Part shown: positions 23,914 through 31,823 of the stretch, piece by piece
Numbering within the stretch: position 1 is the stretch's first letter
Layout: every line of letters begins with the position of its first letter
NCBI GenBank assembly: GCA_028293745.1
Contig: JAQGOF010000133.1
Coordinates: 1-33,322 of the forward strand
Direction of reading: 5' to 3'
From: Gammaproteobacteria bacterium
GTDB lineage: Bacteria > Pseudomonadota > Gammaproteobacteria > Steroidobacterales > Steroidobacteraceae
DNA: 33,322 nucleotides
Made by a program: the position numbers and the translations under genes
The notes under the pieces: model-generated
The model's input: only the letters and a program-made list of their open reading frames with translations
Database searches by the model: none
Told to the model about the DNA's origin: nothing

Positions 23914-24846
23914 CTACCGTTTGCGTTTAACGGATGCGCTCAACGGCCGCGGTGGAGGCTCGAACTCGCGCCCCTGTTGGAGGAGCCATTCACGCAGGGC
24001 CGCGACTTTGGGAAAACTGGCGTAGTCCTGCGGGCACACAAAGTAGTAGCTGAACCGATGCGGCACAATGTGCTCGCTCGCGAGCACGATGCGTCCCGCC
24101 TTCAACTCACTGGCGGCGAGGGTCCATCGCAGCAACCCGAATCCCAGCCCCTCGATGGTGGCGCTCATCAGGCTGACCGAGTCATCGATGAACGCCCCGC
24201 GCAGCGCGCTCATCGACCGGGTGTCACCGGTTGACCAGTCCGCCCAGTCCAGCTCGTCGCCGTGGAGCAGCGGGTACTGGGCGAGATCTCCTGTGCCTGG
24301 AAGCGGTCCATGCTTGTCAATCAAGCGCGGCGCGGCAACTGCCACGAGCCACTCGTTCAGAAACTTCTCGGTCCGCAGCTCACCATATCGACCCAGTCCA
24401 AATCGCAGGGCGGCATGGAAGTCGGTACGGGCAAAGTCCACAGCCGTGGGTGATGTGTGAAGCCGAAGCTCGATCTCCGGATGTTTCGTGCGGAGATCTC
24501 CGAGACGTGGCATCAGCCACCGCTGCAGGAATGACGCCAGCAGGCTGACGTTGATTCTTCCCGTCTGCCGCTCCTGGCGAAGGCGTTGCAGGGCCGCTTC
24601 CAGCTCGTCCAGACCGTGCCGTATGCCTGGTAATAGCTGAGTGCCCTCCGGAGTGAGCTGAACCTTGCGGCCCTCACGCCTGAACAGCGGAGTCTGCAGG
24701 TAATCCTCGAGTGATTTGATTTGCTGACTGACGGCCGCCGGCGTGACGTGCAGCGCTTCGGCGGCCTCGCTGAAATTGAGGCGGCTCGCCACGGCTTCGA
24801 AAACCCGAAGCGCGTTCAGGGGCAGGCGGTCATAGGCGGAGTTCAC
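23914..24846 (-). CDS. LysR-family regulator, GcvA-like
   Basis: 310 residues. The N-terminal winged helix (about 8-70) is LPLNALRVFEAVASRLNFSE, with HVTPAAVSQQIKSLEDYL and PLFRREGRKVQLTPEG, typical of the GcvA/AmpR branch of LysR regulators. The effector-binding domain follows from INVSLLASFLQRWLMPRL and includes TDFHAALRFGLGRYGEL and ATIEGLGFGLLRWTL. The ligand is unknown. The C-terminus is basic (ASVKRKR). The GTG start at 24846 is 6 bases after the stop of the large membrane protein, and glgC follows on the same strand, so the three may share a transcript. Because LysR regulators usually act on a divergent gene and none is present, its targets are uncertain. Confidence 0.88.
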   Translation of the reverse strand: MNSAYDRLPLNALRVFEAVASRLNFSEAAEALHVTPAAVSQQIKSLEDYLQTPLFRREGRKVQLTPEGTQLLPGIRHGLDELEAALQRLRQERQTGRINVSLLASFLQRWLMPRLGDLRTKHPEIELRLHTSPTAVDFARTDFHAALRFGLGRYGELRTEKFLNEWLVAVAAPRLIDKHGPLPGTGDLAQYPLLHGDELDWADWSTGDTRSMSALRGAFIDDSVSLMSATIEGLGFGLLRWTLAASELKAGRIVLASEHIVPHRFSYYFVCPQDYASFPKVAALREWLLQQGREFEPPPRPLSASVKRKR

Positions 24847-24852
24847 TTGGAA

Positions 24853-27800
24853 TCACTCATACGACAGGTCGCGAACATCGTCCAGCAGCCGGCCGCGCAC
24901 TTCCCCGAGTCGCGCGCTGTCGGCGGTACCGGTCTGCTTGTCCAACAGTTGCAGCAGCTCATTCAGGGCAGCTTTCGTCTGACCCCGCTCGGGCTGTCCG
25001 GGCGCCGCATCGGCAAACAAGCCGTGGCCATACTCCCAGAGGGACTCGACAATAGCGTCACTGCGACGAGCGGCGAGGGCGCTTTGGACCCGCAGCGCGT
25101 ATAGGACGATCGCGGGCCGCGCGGCGACGGCTTCGTCGATCATGGCGAGCGCTTCCTCACCACGCTGGTGGCGAACCTCGCCGACGCCTTCTTCCTGGCA
25201 CCGCCATTGAACCTGTAACACTATTGCGTCGAGTTTCCAGGCGTCGCGCCATCCCGCTTGACCCAGCGAATCATCCAGCGCTCGCAAATCCGCCCAGCGG
25301 CGTTGCGAGGCCAGCACTGTGCCTCGCACGACTGCATCGGCAGAGCCTGTCAGCTTCGACGCCTGCGCCGCCACTTCCTTCGTTGCCGTTCCCCGGGCGA
25401 GGCGGGCCAGCCACGGCTTGATGTATTCGAACCGCAGTTGGTCGTCGTCCGGATAGCGGGCCAGCCCTTGTTGGATCAAATCCTGGGCAGCATCGCGATC
25501 ATCGCCCACGATGAGCCGCTCGGCATTCACTTCGTAACCGCTCTGCGAGGCGGGGTCGAGGCCGCTCGCCAGGATGTCCAGGCGAGCTCGCGCGCCCGGA
25601 TGCGTGCCGCTCAGGCTTGCCAGCCGCCGGGCCACGTAGCCGGGTTGCAAACCGAAACCCGCGCTGTTCACGAGCCGCAACGGATCGTACGGCGCCAGCA
25701 TCCGATCGGCCGCCTCCGGCGTCATCGCTTGGCCCACAATTGCGGTGGCCATACGGTTGCGGTCATCGGTGATGAGCGGGGCACCCTGCGAGAGCTGGCG
25801 GAGAGCTTGCCCGTCGGCTGCCAACGCGACCAAGACGTCTTCCGGGGTATTGATGCCGAATCGTGGAAATGTTTGCCCCGGGGGCGGGCCGTTGCGATCG
25901 GGTCCCTTGTGGGCGACGAAGACGAGGGTGAAGGGGTCCGGGCGATAGAGCCGCGCCTCACCGAACACGTCGAGTACGGTTGCGGCGAAGGACCGCAGTA
26001 GCGATTCGTCGATGAAACTCAGATTCATCCACTGGACGAACACGCCGTTGTCAGTCAGATGAGCCCGCGACTGGAGCAGGAACTCCCGTGTATACAGATG
26101 GGAAGCAGCGGCCGTCCATGGGTGTGACGGTTGCGAGACGATGGCGTCGTATCGGCGATTGGTGAGATTGAGGGCCGCACGCGCATCGTTGATGATGATG
26201 TTGAGACGTTGATCGGTCAGTGGATCGTGCTTGCGAAGGCTGCGCGTCGCAATATTTGCATCGATTACACGGGGTTCTATCTCGATCACGTCGATGCGCT
26301 TGACGCCCTCCGGCACATCGTCAAGGACAACACCGCCGCCATATCCGACCAGCAGGAGGCTGCCGGTGTCCGGCCGCGCCAGGATTGCCAACGGCACGAG
26401 CCACTTTTCTCCGCTCACCTTCGGCGCCGCACCCTGCATTTCCACCAGGGCCTCGGGCAGTCCGTTGGTTCGGAACGCCAATGCGCCATTCTGTTCCAGG
26501 ACCACGACGCTCGCGCTTCTTCCGATCCCGTAGTAGAGCATGCCGCCTGCATTGTTGATTTGCAGGGGCGAGGCCCTCAGCAGAGCCATCGGTGGGGATG
26601 GCCAAAAGGTTGCGATCGTCGCCAGCGCGATGACACCCACCGCGATGGATAAACCGCGGGACGTGCGCTCCAGCAGCACAGCCGCGGCGAGGGCCAACGC
26701 GGCACTCGCCGCGACCGCCAATTGGATTGATCCCTCGAAGCGCAGGGAGGGGATCAGAACAAAGCCGCCTGCCAGTGCACCGAGGAGGGCGCCGAAGGTG
26801 TTCCAGGCATAGACACGCGCCGCTGCGGGTGCCGCATCCTCGGCACGGCGGGCCAGAATTCGCACGGCCAGCGGGAAGGTTGCGCCGCTGAAGAATGCAA
26901 TGGGGACCAGGATGGCGGCCGCGAGCAGTGTGTTGTTCACCATTCCCGAGGTGTCGGGCAGGAGGCGGTTGACGAGGATGTACGCGGACGCTGCAGCCAA
27001 GGCACAGGCAATCTGGCTGATTGCCAAACCAGGCACGGCCGAGCGCCGGTCGCCCGCCAATGCCGCGCCGACCGCAGCGCCCAAGGCGAGTCCTCCCAGG
27101 AAACTGGCGAGCATGATGGCAAAGGCGTGCAGGCTGCTGCCCAACACGTGACTCAGCAACCGGGTCCAGAGAACTTCGTGAAACAGCGCCACGCCACCCG
27201 AAATGAACATCAGGGGGAGAACCCAGACGGGCGCGGGCGGAAGTGTAAAAGAGGCTCTGCTGGCGGCTGCCCAGGCCGCCGAGAAACCTGCGCGTCGGCG
27301 GGTTGGATGGCGTGCGACTGTCAGGGCGAGCCCAGCTGCGAGAACGTTGGCGGCGGCAGCCGACCACACGGTCCGGGTCAACCCCATGGCCGGCAGCATC
27401 CAATTGATTCCTGCCAGGGCGCCTGCCACAGCGCCCGCCGTATTGAACGTGAACAGCAGACCAACACGATGCCCCGTCTGACGGTCATTCTCGACGACCT
27501 GCCGCGTCAGGAGCGGCAGCGTGGCTCCCATGCAGAGGGTCGGGATCGCAAGCGCAGCGAACGCCCCGCCTGCGTAGACAAACGAGGTCCAGGCGAGCTG
27601 ATCAGCCCCCGGAGGGCTGCCATGATGTCCATTGAGACTGAGCAACAGCCAGTCGCTGGCCGCGATGAGGGTTGGCACGAGCACGACTGCGCTTGCAGCT
27701 ATGATCAGCTCGAGGGTTGCGTACGCCAGGACCGGGCGGTCGATGAAGGGCAGGGTCCGTTGGACCAGCCAGGCGCCCAGTCCCAGTCCTGCCATGTAGG

Positions 27801-27987
27801 CCGCAAGGACCAGGGTAATGGCGGTTTCCGTCGTACCGAACACCAATGCAAACTGGCGCGTCCAGGCGATCTGATAGACGATGCCGGCAAAGCCACTCAA
27901 GGCAAAACAGACCGGCAGGACCAGGACGGCCCAGGGGCTCGAGGCGCTGGAGTTGACAGTCGGCCGGGATGCGAACAAGGTTTTCAC
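24853..27987 (-). CDS. Membrane-fused spermidine synthase-like protein with C-terminal helical repeats
   Basis: 1044 residues in three parts. Residues about 20-510 form many membrane helices in two similar halves (SGFAGIVYQIAWTRQFALVFG and FISGGVALFHEVLWTRLLSHVLG have the same E/I-x-x-W-T-R pattern), as in fused MFS/spermidine-synthase proteins. Residues about 515-740 are a Rossmann methyltransferase-like domain: LVGYGGGVVLDDVP, IDVIEIEPRVIDA, NDARAALNLTNRRYDAIVSQ, then PSHPWTAAASHLYTREF. SQPSHPW replaces the catalytic Asp region of true spermidine synthase, as is usual in this fused family, so polyamine synthesis is doubtful. The remaining 280 residues are helical and tetratricopeptide-like. 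The GTG start lies 3 bases from the divergent SAM enzyme's ATG; no clear ribosome site is seen, and a TTG at 27978 is possible. Confidence 0.83.
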   Translation of the reverse strand: MKTLFASRPTVNSSASSPWAVLVLPVCFALSGFAGIVYQIAWTRQFALVFGTTETAITLVLAAYMAGLGLGAWLVQRTLPFIDRPVLAYATLELIIAASAVVLVPTLIAASDWLLLSLNGHHGSPPGADQLAWTSFVYAGGAFAALAIPTLCMGATLPLLTRQVVENDRQTGHRVGLLFTFNTAGAVAGALAGINWMLPAMGLTRTVWSAAAANVLAAGLALTVARHPTRRRAGFSAAWAAASRASFTLPPAPVWVLPLMFISGGVALFHEVLWTRLLSHVLGSSLHAFAIMLASFLGGLALGAAVGAALAGDRRSAVPGLAISQIACALAAASAYILVNRLLPDTSGMVNNTLLAAAILVPIAFFSGATFPLAVRILARRAEDAAPAAARVYAWNTFGALLGALAGGFVLIPSLRFEGSIQLAVAASAALALAAAVLLERTSRGLSIAVGVIALATIATFWPSPPMALLRASPLQINNAGGMLYYGIGRSASVVVLEQNGALAFRTNGLPEALVEMQGAAPKVSGEKWLVPLAILARPDTGSLLLVGYGGGVVLDDVPEGVKRIDVIEIEPRVIDANIATRSLRKHDPLTDQRLNIIINDARAALNLTNRRYDAIVSQPSHPWTAAASHLYTREFLLQSRAHLTDNGVFVQWMNLSFIDESLLRSFAATVLDVFGEARLYRPDPFTLVFVAHKGPDRNGPPPGQTFPRFGINTPEDVLVALAADGQALRQLSQGAPLITDDRNRMATAIVGQAMTPEAADRMLAPYDPLRLVNSAGFGLQPGYVARRLASLSGTHPGARARLDILASGLDPASQSGYEVNAERLIVGDDRDAAQDLIQQGLARYPDDDQLRFEYIKPWLARLARGTATKEVAAQASKLTGSADAVVRGTVLASQRRWADLRALDDSLGQAGWRDAWKLDAIVLQVQWRCQEEGVGEVRHQRGEEALAMIDEAVAARPAIVLYALRVQSALAARRSDAIVESLWEYGHGLFADAAPGQPERGQTKAALNELLQLLDKQTGTADSARLGEVRGRLLDDVRDLSYE

Positions 27988-27990
27988 TCA

Positions 27991-28809
27991 ATGAGCGGTC
28001 CGGCAAAGCCTTCAGGTGTCATTACCATCACCACCGACTTCGGCCACCAGGGCCCGTACGTCGGGGTCATGAAGGGATGCATACTGACGCGCTTCCCCGA
28101 AGCCCGGATCGTTGATCTCACCCACGAGATTGTCGTGCATTGGCCCGCCGAAGCCGGCTTCTGGCTGGCGCGCGCTTTCGAGTACTTTCCAGCCGGGACC
28201 GTGCACATTGCCGTGGTCGATCCGGGCGTCGGCACTTCCCGGGACATCGTGGCGGTGGCGGCCCAGGACCACGTCTTCCTTGCGCCTGACAACGGGCTGC
28301 TCGCACCCATTGTGGCACGCCATCCTGAGGCAGCCGTGATCCGGTTCGATGCGGGGCACCTTGCGCGGTTTGGCCTGCACCGGCCCAGTGCCACTTTCCA
28401 TGGACGGGATATCTTTGCGCCGATTGCGGCTGAGCTGGCCGCCGGAAGATGCACACCCGCCGATCTGGGCCCCCCCGCAGGGCAGCTCGTGCCGGCCTGG
28501 GTGGACGAGCCCACCGTGGACTCAACGGGAGTGACGGGTGTGGTCATTACGATCGATCACTTCGGCAACCTCATCAGCAATATCGATGGACCCCTGGTGA
28601 GCCGCTTCCGCCAGCCCCTGGTGCAGGCAGGCAACCACACCTTCCCGCTGCTGCGCACCTACGGGGATGCCCAGCCAGGCGACTACCTGGCCCTGGTCAA
28701 TTCATTCGGGGTCCTGGAAATCGCCCGGGCGGAGCAAAGTGCGGCTGAGGGCTTGGGCCTGAGCCGGGGCGCCCCCATAGTGGTCCGGGAGGGCACTCGG
28801 CGCAATTAG
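27991..28809 (+). CDS. SAM hydroxide adenosyltransferase (DUF62 family)
   Basis: 272 residues. The family (SAM-dependent chlorinase/fluorinase fold) hydrolyses S-adenosylmethionine to adenosine and methionine using hydroxide. Seen in order: ITITTDFGHQGPYVGVMKG, DLTHEIVVHW, VHIAVVDPGVGTSRDIVAV, FLAPDNGLLAPI, and TFHGRDIFAPIAAELA. This is followed by the beta-barrel C-terminal domain with VITIDHFGNLISNI. The Asp/Arg/His set used by hydroxide-type enzymes is plausible (TTDFG, TFHGRD), and no halogenase-specific insertion is evident. The ATG at 27991 begins MSGPAKPSG; the much longer open frame upstream is antisense to the membrane protein. An AAGG lies about 10 bases before the ATG. It is head-to-head with the SpeE-like gene, another SAM-binding family. 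Confidence 0.9.
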   Translation: MSGPAKPSGVITITTDFGHQGPYVGVMKGCILTRFPEARIVDLTHEIVVHWPAEAGFWLARAFEYFPAGTVHIAVVDPGVGTSRDIVAVAAQDHVFLAPDNGLLAPIVARHPEAAVIRFDAGHLARFGLHRPSATFHGRDIFAPIAAELAAGRCTPADLGPPAGQLVPAWVDEPTVDSTGVTGVVITIDHFGNLISNIDGPLVSRFRQPLVQAGNHTFPLLRTYGDAQPGDYLALVNSFGVLEIARAEQSAAEGLGLSRGAPIVVREGTRRN

Positions 28810-28821
28810 CCGCAATTGGAG

Positions 28822-28849
28822 TTGATCCGGCGCGCGAATCCGTTATAGT
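28822..28849 (+). promoter_or_regulatory. Putative sigma-70 promoter for the small acidic protein and lysC-lysA
   Basis: TTGATC (28822-28827), 16-base spacer, TATAGT (28844-28849). The predicted leader of about 60 bases contains a small hairpin ggcgca/tgcgcc (28862-28877). It is the best-looking promoter in the 3' third of the window and would drive the acidic protein and probably the genes after it. Confidence 0.55.
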
Positions 28850-28918
28850 TCGCAGCCTTGCGGCGCATGCGTGCGCCATGTTAGTCATTGATAATCTTAC
28901 GAATTTAGTCCCCAAGCA

Positions 28919-29137
28919 ATGTCGGAACGAGACAACGAGAGCTTCGATCTCGACGATGAATTCCTGAGCGGGCCCACCGAAGACGGCACCGACTACGACC
29001 GGCTGCTCGACAGGGTCGACAAACGAGTGCGCAACCAGGGTAAGCGCGGTAAGGCCGCGTGGAGCAAGCTCGAGGAAGTACTGGCAGATAAAAAGCTCGA
29101 GAAGGACCTGCTGGACTTCGACGACGACGAGCTCTGA
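28919..29137 (+). CDS. Small acidic protein, resembles PA3496-type family
   Basis: 72 residues, highly charged. The N-terminal half is acidic (DNESFDLDDEF). A basic middle follows (DKRVRNQGKRGKAAW), then a helix LEEVLADKKLEKDLLDFDDDEL ending in an acidic tail. A basic centre, a helix with L-E-x-x-x-x-x-K-x-L-x-K and an acidic end recall the small PA3496-type proteins of gammaproteobacteria; I make that link from the pattern only. No signal peptide or membrane helix is seen. The ATG at 28919 follows a recognisable promoter (28822-28849), and the gene is 92 bases before lysC-lysA on the same strand. The 92 bases contain one GC hairpin (cggcgg/ccgccg, 29187-29201) without a T run, so read-through is likely. 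Confidence 0.72.
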   Translation: MSERDNESFDLDDEFLSGPTEDGTDYDRLLDRVDKRVRNQGKRGKAAWSKLEEVLADKKLEKDLLDFDDDEL

Positions 29138-29229
29138 TCAGCTCGAGGTCCAACCCAACGCAAGTCAACATACGAGGCGACAGCTTCGGCGGCTGCCGCC
29201 GTGGTGCGTGCGCCGCGAGGTAAAGAGTC

Positions 29230-31815
29230 GTGACGCGCACGCCCTCAGCGTGGATAGTTCTCAAGTTCGGCGGTACGAGCGTTTCGTCGCTCACCAACTG
29301 GCGCAACATCGCGATGGTCACCCGCAGCCGCCTCGACGGTGGCGCACGCGTGTTGATCGTGCACTCTGCCGTCACCGGTATCACCGATCGCCTGGAGAAA
29401 CTCCTCGATGCCGCGCTCGCGCAGACGCACGAGGTGGATCTGCGTGCGATCGAAGAGCGTCACGCACAGCTCGCCGGTGAGCTTGGTATTCCGCTTGGCA
29501 CCGAAGTTGAGCAGTATCTCGCGGAGCTGCGGCAGATCGCCGCGGGTGTTGCACTCATTGGGGAAGTCAGCGATCGGACGCGCGCACGCGTGATGTCGGC
29601 TGGCGAGCTCATCGCGACCCAGCTCGGCGCCCGCTACCTGCGTACCCAGGGCCTCGAAGTCGATTGGGCCGATGCCCGCACGATGTTGAAGGCCGAAGAG
29701 CGTCGTGGCGCCAACAGCAAGTCCAGCATCCTGTCGGCCACATGTGCTTTTGGTCCGGACGGCGAGCTCGAGGGCCGCCTCGACTCGCTGGCGCCTGTCG
29801 TGATTACGCAAGGCTTCATTGCCAGCGATGACGACGGCAACACCGTGTTGTTGGGCCGCGGCGGTTCAGATACGTCGGGCGCCTATTTCGCGGCGAAAAT
29901 CCGTGCCCAGCGGCTGGAGATCTGGACCGACGTCCCGGGCATGTTCAGCGCCAATCCGCGTTCGACCCCGACTGCCCGGCTGCTCAGAAACCTGCACTAC
30001 GATGAGGCACAGGAGATCGCCACCAGCGGCGCGAAGGTGTTGCATCCGCGGTGCATCCTGCCGGCACGGCAATATCGAATTCCATTGCACGTGTATGCCA
30101 CACATGCGCCGCAGCTCGAGGGCACCATCCTCAGCGCCGAGGGTGCGGAAGGGAGCGCGCAGGTCAAGGCCGTCTGCACGAAGAAGGGCATCACGCTCGT
30201 CTCCCTGGAAAGCCCTGGCATGTGGCATCAGGTCGGCTTCCTGGCGGATGCCTTCCAGATCTTCAAGGCCCATGGCATGTCGATCGACCTCGTGTCGACC
30301 TCGGAAACCAACGTCACCGTATCGCTCGATCCCGCTGCCAACTCGCTGGACAACACGCTGCTCAGCGCGCTCGTGACCGACTTGTCGCGACTGTGCCGCG
30401 TGCAGGTCATCGGCCCTTGCGCCTCGGTCAGCCTGGTGGGGCGCAATATTCGCGCCATCCTGCATCAGTTGGGCGATGCGTTCGAATTCTTCGAAGAGCA
30501 GAAGATCTACCTGGTGAGCCAGGCCGCCAACGATTTGAATTTCACCTTCGTCGTGGACGAGAACCAGGGTGACCGGCTCGTCGAGCAGCTGCACGAGCTG
30601 CTGATCCGGCCGGTGCCGGGTGATCCGGTGTTGGGACCGACCTGGGAGCAGTTATTCCTCAGGCCGAAGAGCGCCGGCGCGCGGACAATACCCTGGTGGA
30701 GGCAGAAACGCGCTGAGCTGCTCGAGACTCTCAGCGAGCATGGGTCGGCATTCGTATATGACCTGGATACGATCAGCGCTGCCGCACGCGCACTGCGCGG
30801 CATCCAGTCCGTGGGACGTGTCCACTATTCGATGAAAGCCAACTCGAGCCCCCGCATCCTGCAGGTCATTCGGGCACAGGGCGTGGAATTCGAGTGTGTG
30901 GCGCGCGGCGAAGTGGAGCGGGCACTGCAGCTGTTCCCCGATCTGGAGCCACAGAGGATTCTCTTTACACCCAACTTCGCGCCGCGCGCCGAATACGCCT
31001 GGGCGTTCGAACGCGGTGTACGGGTGACCGTGGACAACCTGTATGCATTGACCGCGTGGCCGGATCTATTCCGTAATCGCGAGATTTTTGCGCGAATCGA
31101 TACGGGCGTCGGCCGCGGGCATCATCATCACGTACGCACAGCCGGTGCCCATTCGAAGTTTGGCGTGCCGGTGGCCGAGCTCAAACAATTCTCACGCCAC
31201 TCCCAGGAGCTCGGCGTGCGGATCATCGGGCTGCAGGCGCATGTGGGCAGCGGCATTTTCGATGTCACGAACTGGGAGCACACGGCGCGTCAGCTCGCTG
31301 AAATCGCGCAGCATTTCACCGACGTGAAAGTGATTGACGTCGGCGGCGGCCTGGGTGTGCCGGAGCGCAGCGATCAGCCCGGCGTGGATCTGCAGAAGCT
31401 GGACACCCTGTTGACTGCCGTGCGTGCGGAGTATCCCCGGCTCGAATTCTGGATGGAGCCAGGCCGCTACCTCGTGGCGGCGGGGGGCGTACTGCTCGCG
31501 CGGGTGACCCAGTTGAAGTCCAAGGGCGAAGTGCGCTACGTGGGCGTTACCACCGGGATGAACTCTTTGATACGTCCGGCGCTCTATGGTGCATATCACG
31601 AGATCGTGAATCTTACGCGTGCGGACGAAGCACCGACTGAACTGGTCAACGTCGTGGGGCCGATCTGCGAGAGCGCGGATGTGCTCGGGCATGACCGCCT
31701 GCTGCCGCCCACGCGCGAGGGCGACGTGCTCCTGATCGCAAATACGGGCGCATATGGTCATGCAATGAGCTCGCACTACAATCTTCGCGACCCGGCGGTG
31801 GAGCTCTACATCTGA
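29230..31815 (+). CDS. lysCA: Bifunctional aspartate kinase / diaminopimelate decarboxylase
   Basis: 861-residue fusion of the first and last enzymes of lysine synthesis by the DAP pathway. Residues about 8-300 are aspartate kinase: WIVLKFGGTSVSS, VLIVHSAVTGITDRL, TQGFIASDDDGNTVLLGRGG and SDTSGAYFAAKI. ACT regulatory domains follow to about 460 (VSLESPGMWHQVGFLADAF, ISLVSTSETNVTVS-like), where lysine usually inhibits. Residues about 490-861 are the PLP-dependent decarboxylase: VHYSMKANSSP with the PLP lysine at 536, GRGHHHHVRTAGAHSKFG, VDVGGGLGVPE-like strand, EPGRYLVA and GPICESADVLG. The fusion is known from Xanthomonas and its relatives. The GTG start at 29230 has a purine-rich site. PBP1B follows after 8 bases. 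Confidence 0.94.
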   Translation: MTRTPSAWIVLKFGGTSVSSLTNWRNIAMVTRSRLDGGARVLIVHSAVTGITDRLEKLLDAALAQTHEVDLRAIEERHAQLAGELGIPLGTEVEQYLAELRQIAAGVALIGEVSDRTRARVMSAGELIATQLGARYLRTQGLEVDWADARTMLKAEERRGANSKSSILSATCAFGPDGELEGRLDSLAPVVITQGFIASDDDGNTVLLGRGGSDTSGAYFAAKIRAQRLEIWTDVPGMFSANPRSTPTARLLRNLHYDEAQEIATSGAKVLHPRCILPARQYRIPLHVYATHAPQLEGTILSAEGAEGSAQVKAVCTKKGITLVSLESPGMWHQVGFLADAFQIFKAHGMSIDLVSTSETNVTVSLDPAANSLDNTLLSALVTDLSRLCRVQVIGPCASVSLVGRNIRAILHQLGDAFEFFEEQKIYLVSQAANDLNFTFVVDENQGDRLVEQLHELLIRPVPGDPVLGPTWEQLFLRPKSAGARTIPWWRQKRAELLETLSEHGSAFVYDLDTISAAARALRGIQSVGRVHYSMKANSSPRILQVIRAQGVEFECVARGEVERALQLFPDLEPQRILFTPNFAPRAEYAWAFERGVRVTVDNLYALTAWPDLFRNREIFARIDTGVGRGHHHHVRTAGAHSKFGVPVAELKQFSRHSQELGVRIIGLQAHVGSGIFDVTNWEHTARQLAEIAQHFTDVKVIDVGGGLGVPERSDQPGVDLQKLDTLLTAVRAEYPRLEFWMEPGRYLVAAGGVLLARVTQLKSKGEVRYVGVTTGMNSLIRPALYGAYHEIVNLTRADEAPTELVNVVGPICESADVLGHDRLLPPTREGDVLLIANTGAYGHAMSSHYNLRDPAVELYI

Positions 31816-31823
31816 AACGCGGA

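Noticed and set aside
27127-27990. Upstream extension of the SAM hydroxide adenosyltransferase to 560 residues
   Set aside because: The extension is antisense to the membrane protein and its translation is low-complexity and unlike any domain.
29138-29229. Lysine riboswitch before the lysC-lysA gene
   Set aside because: Only 92 bases lie between the genes, too short for the L-box, and just one simple hairpin is present.
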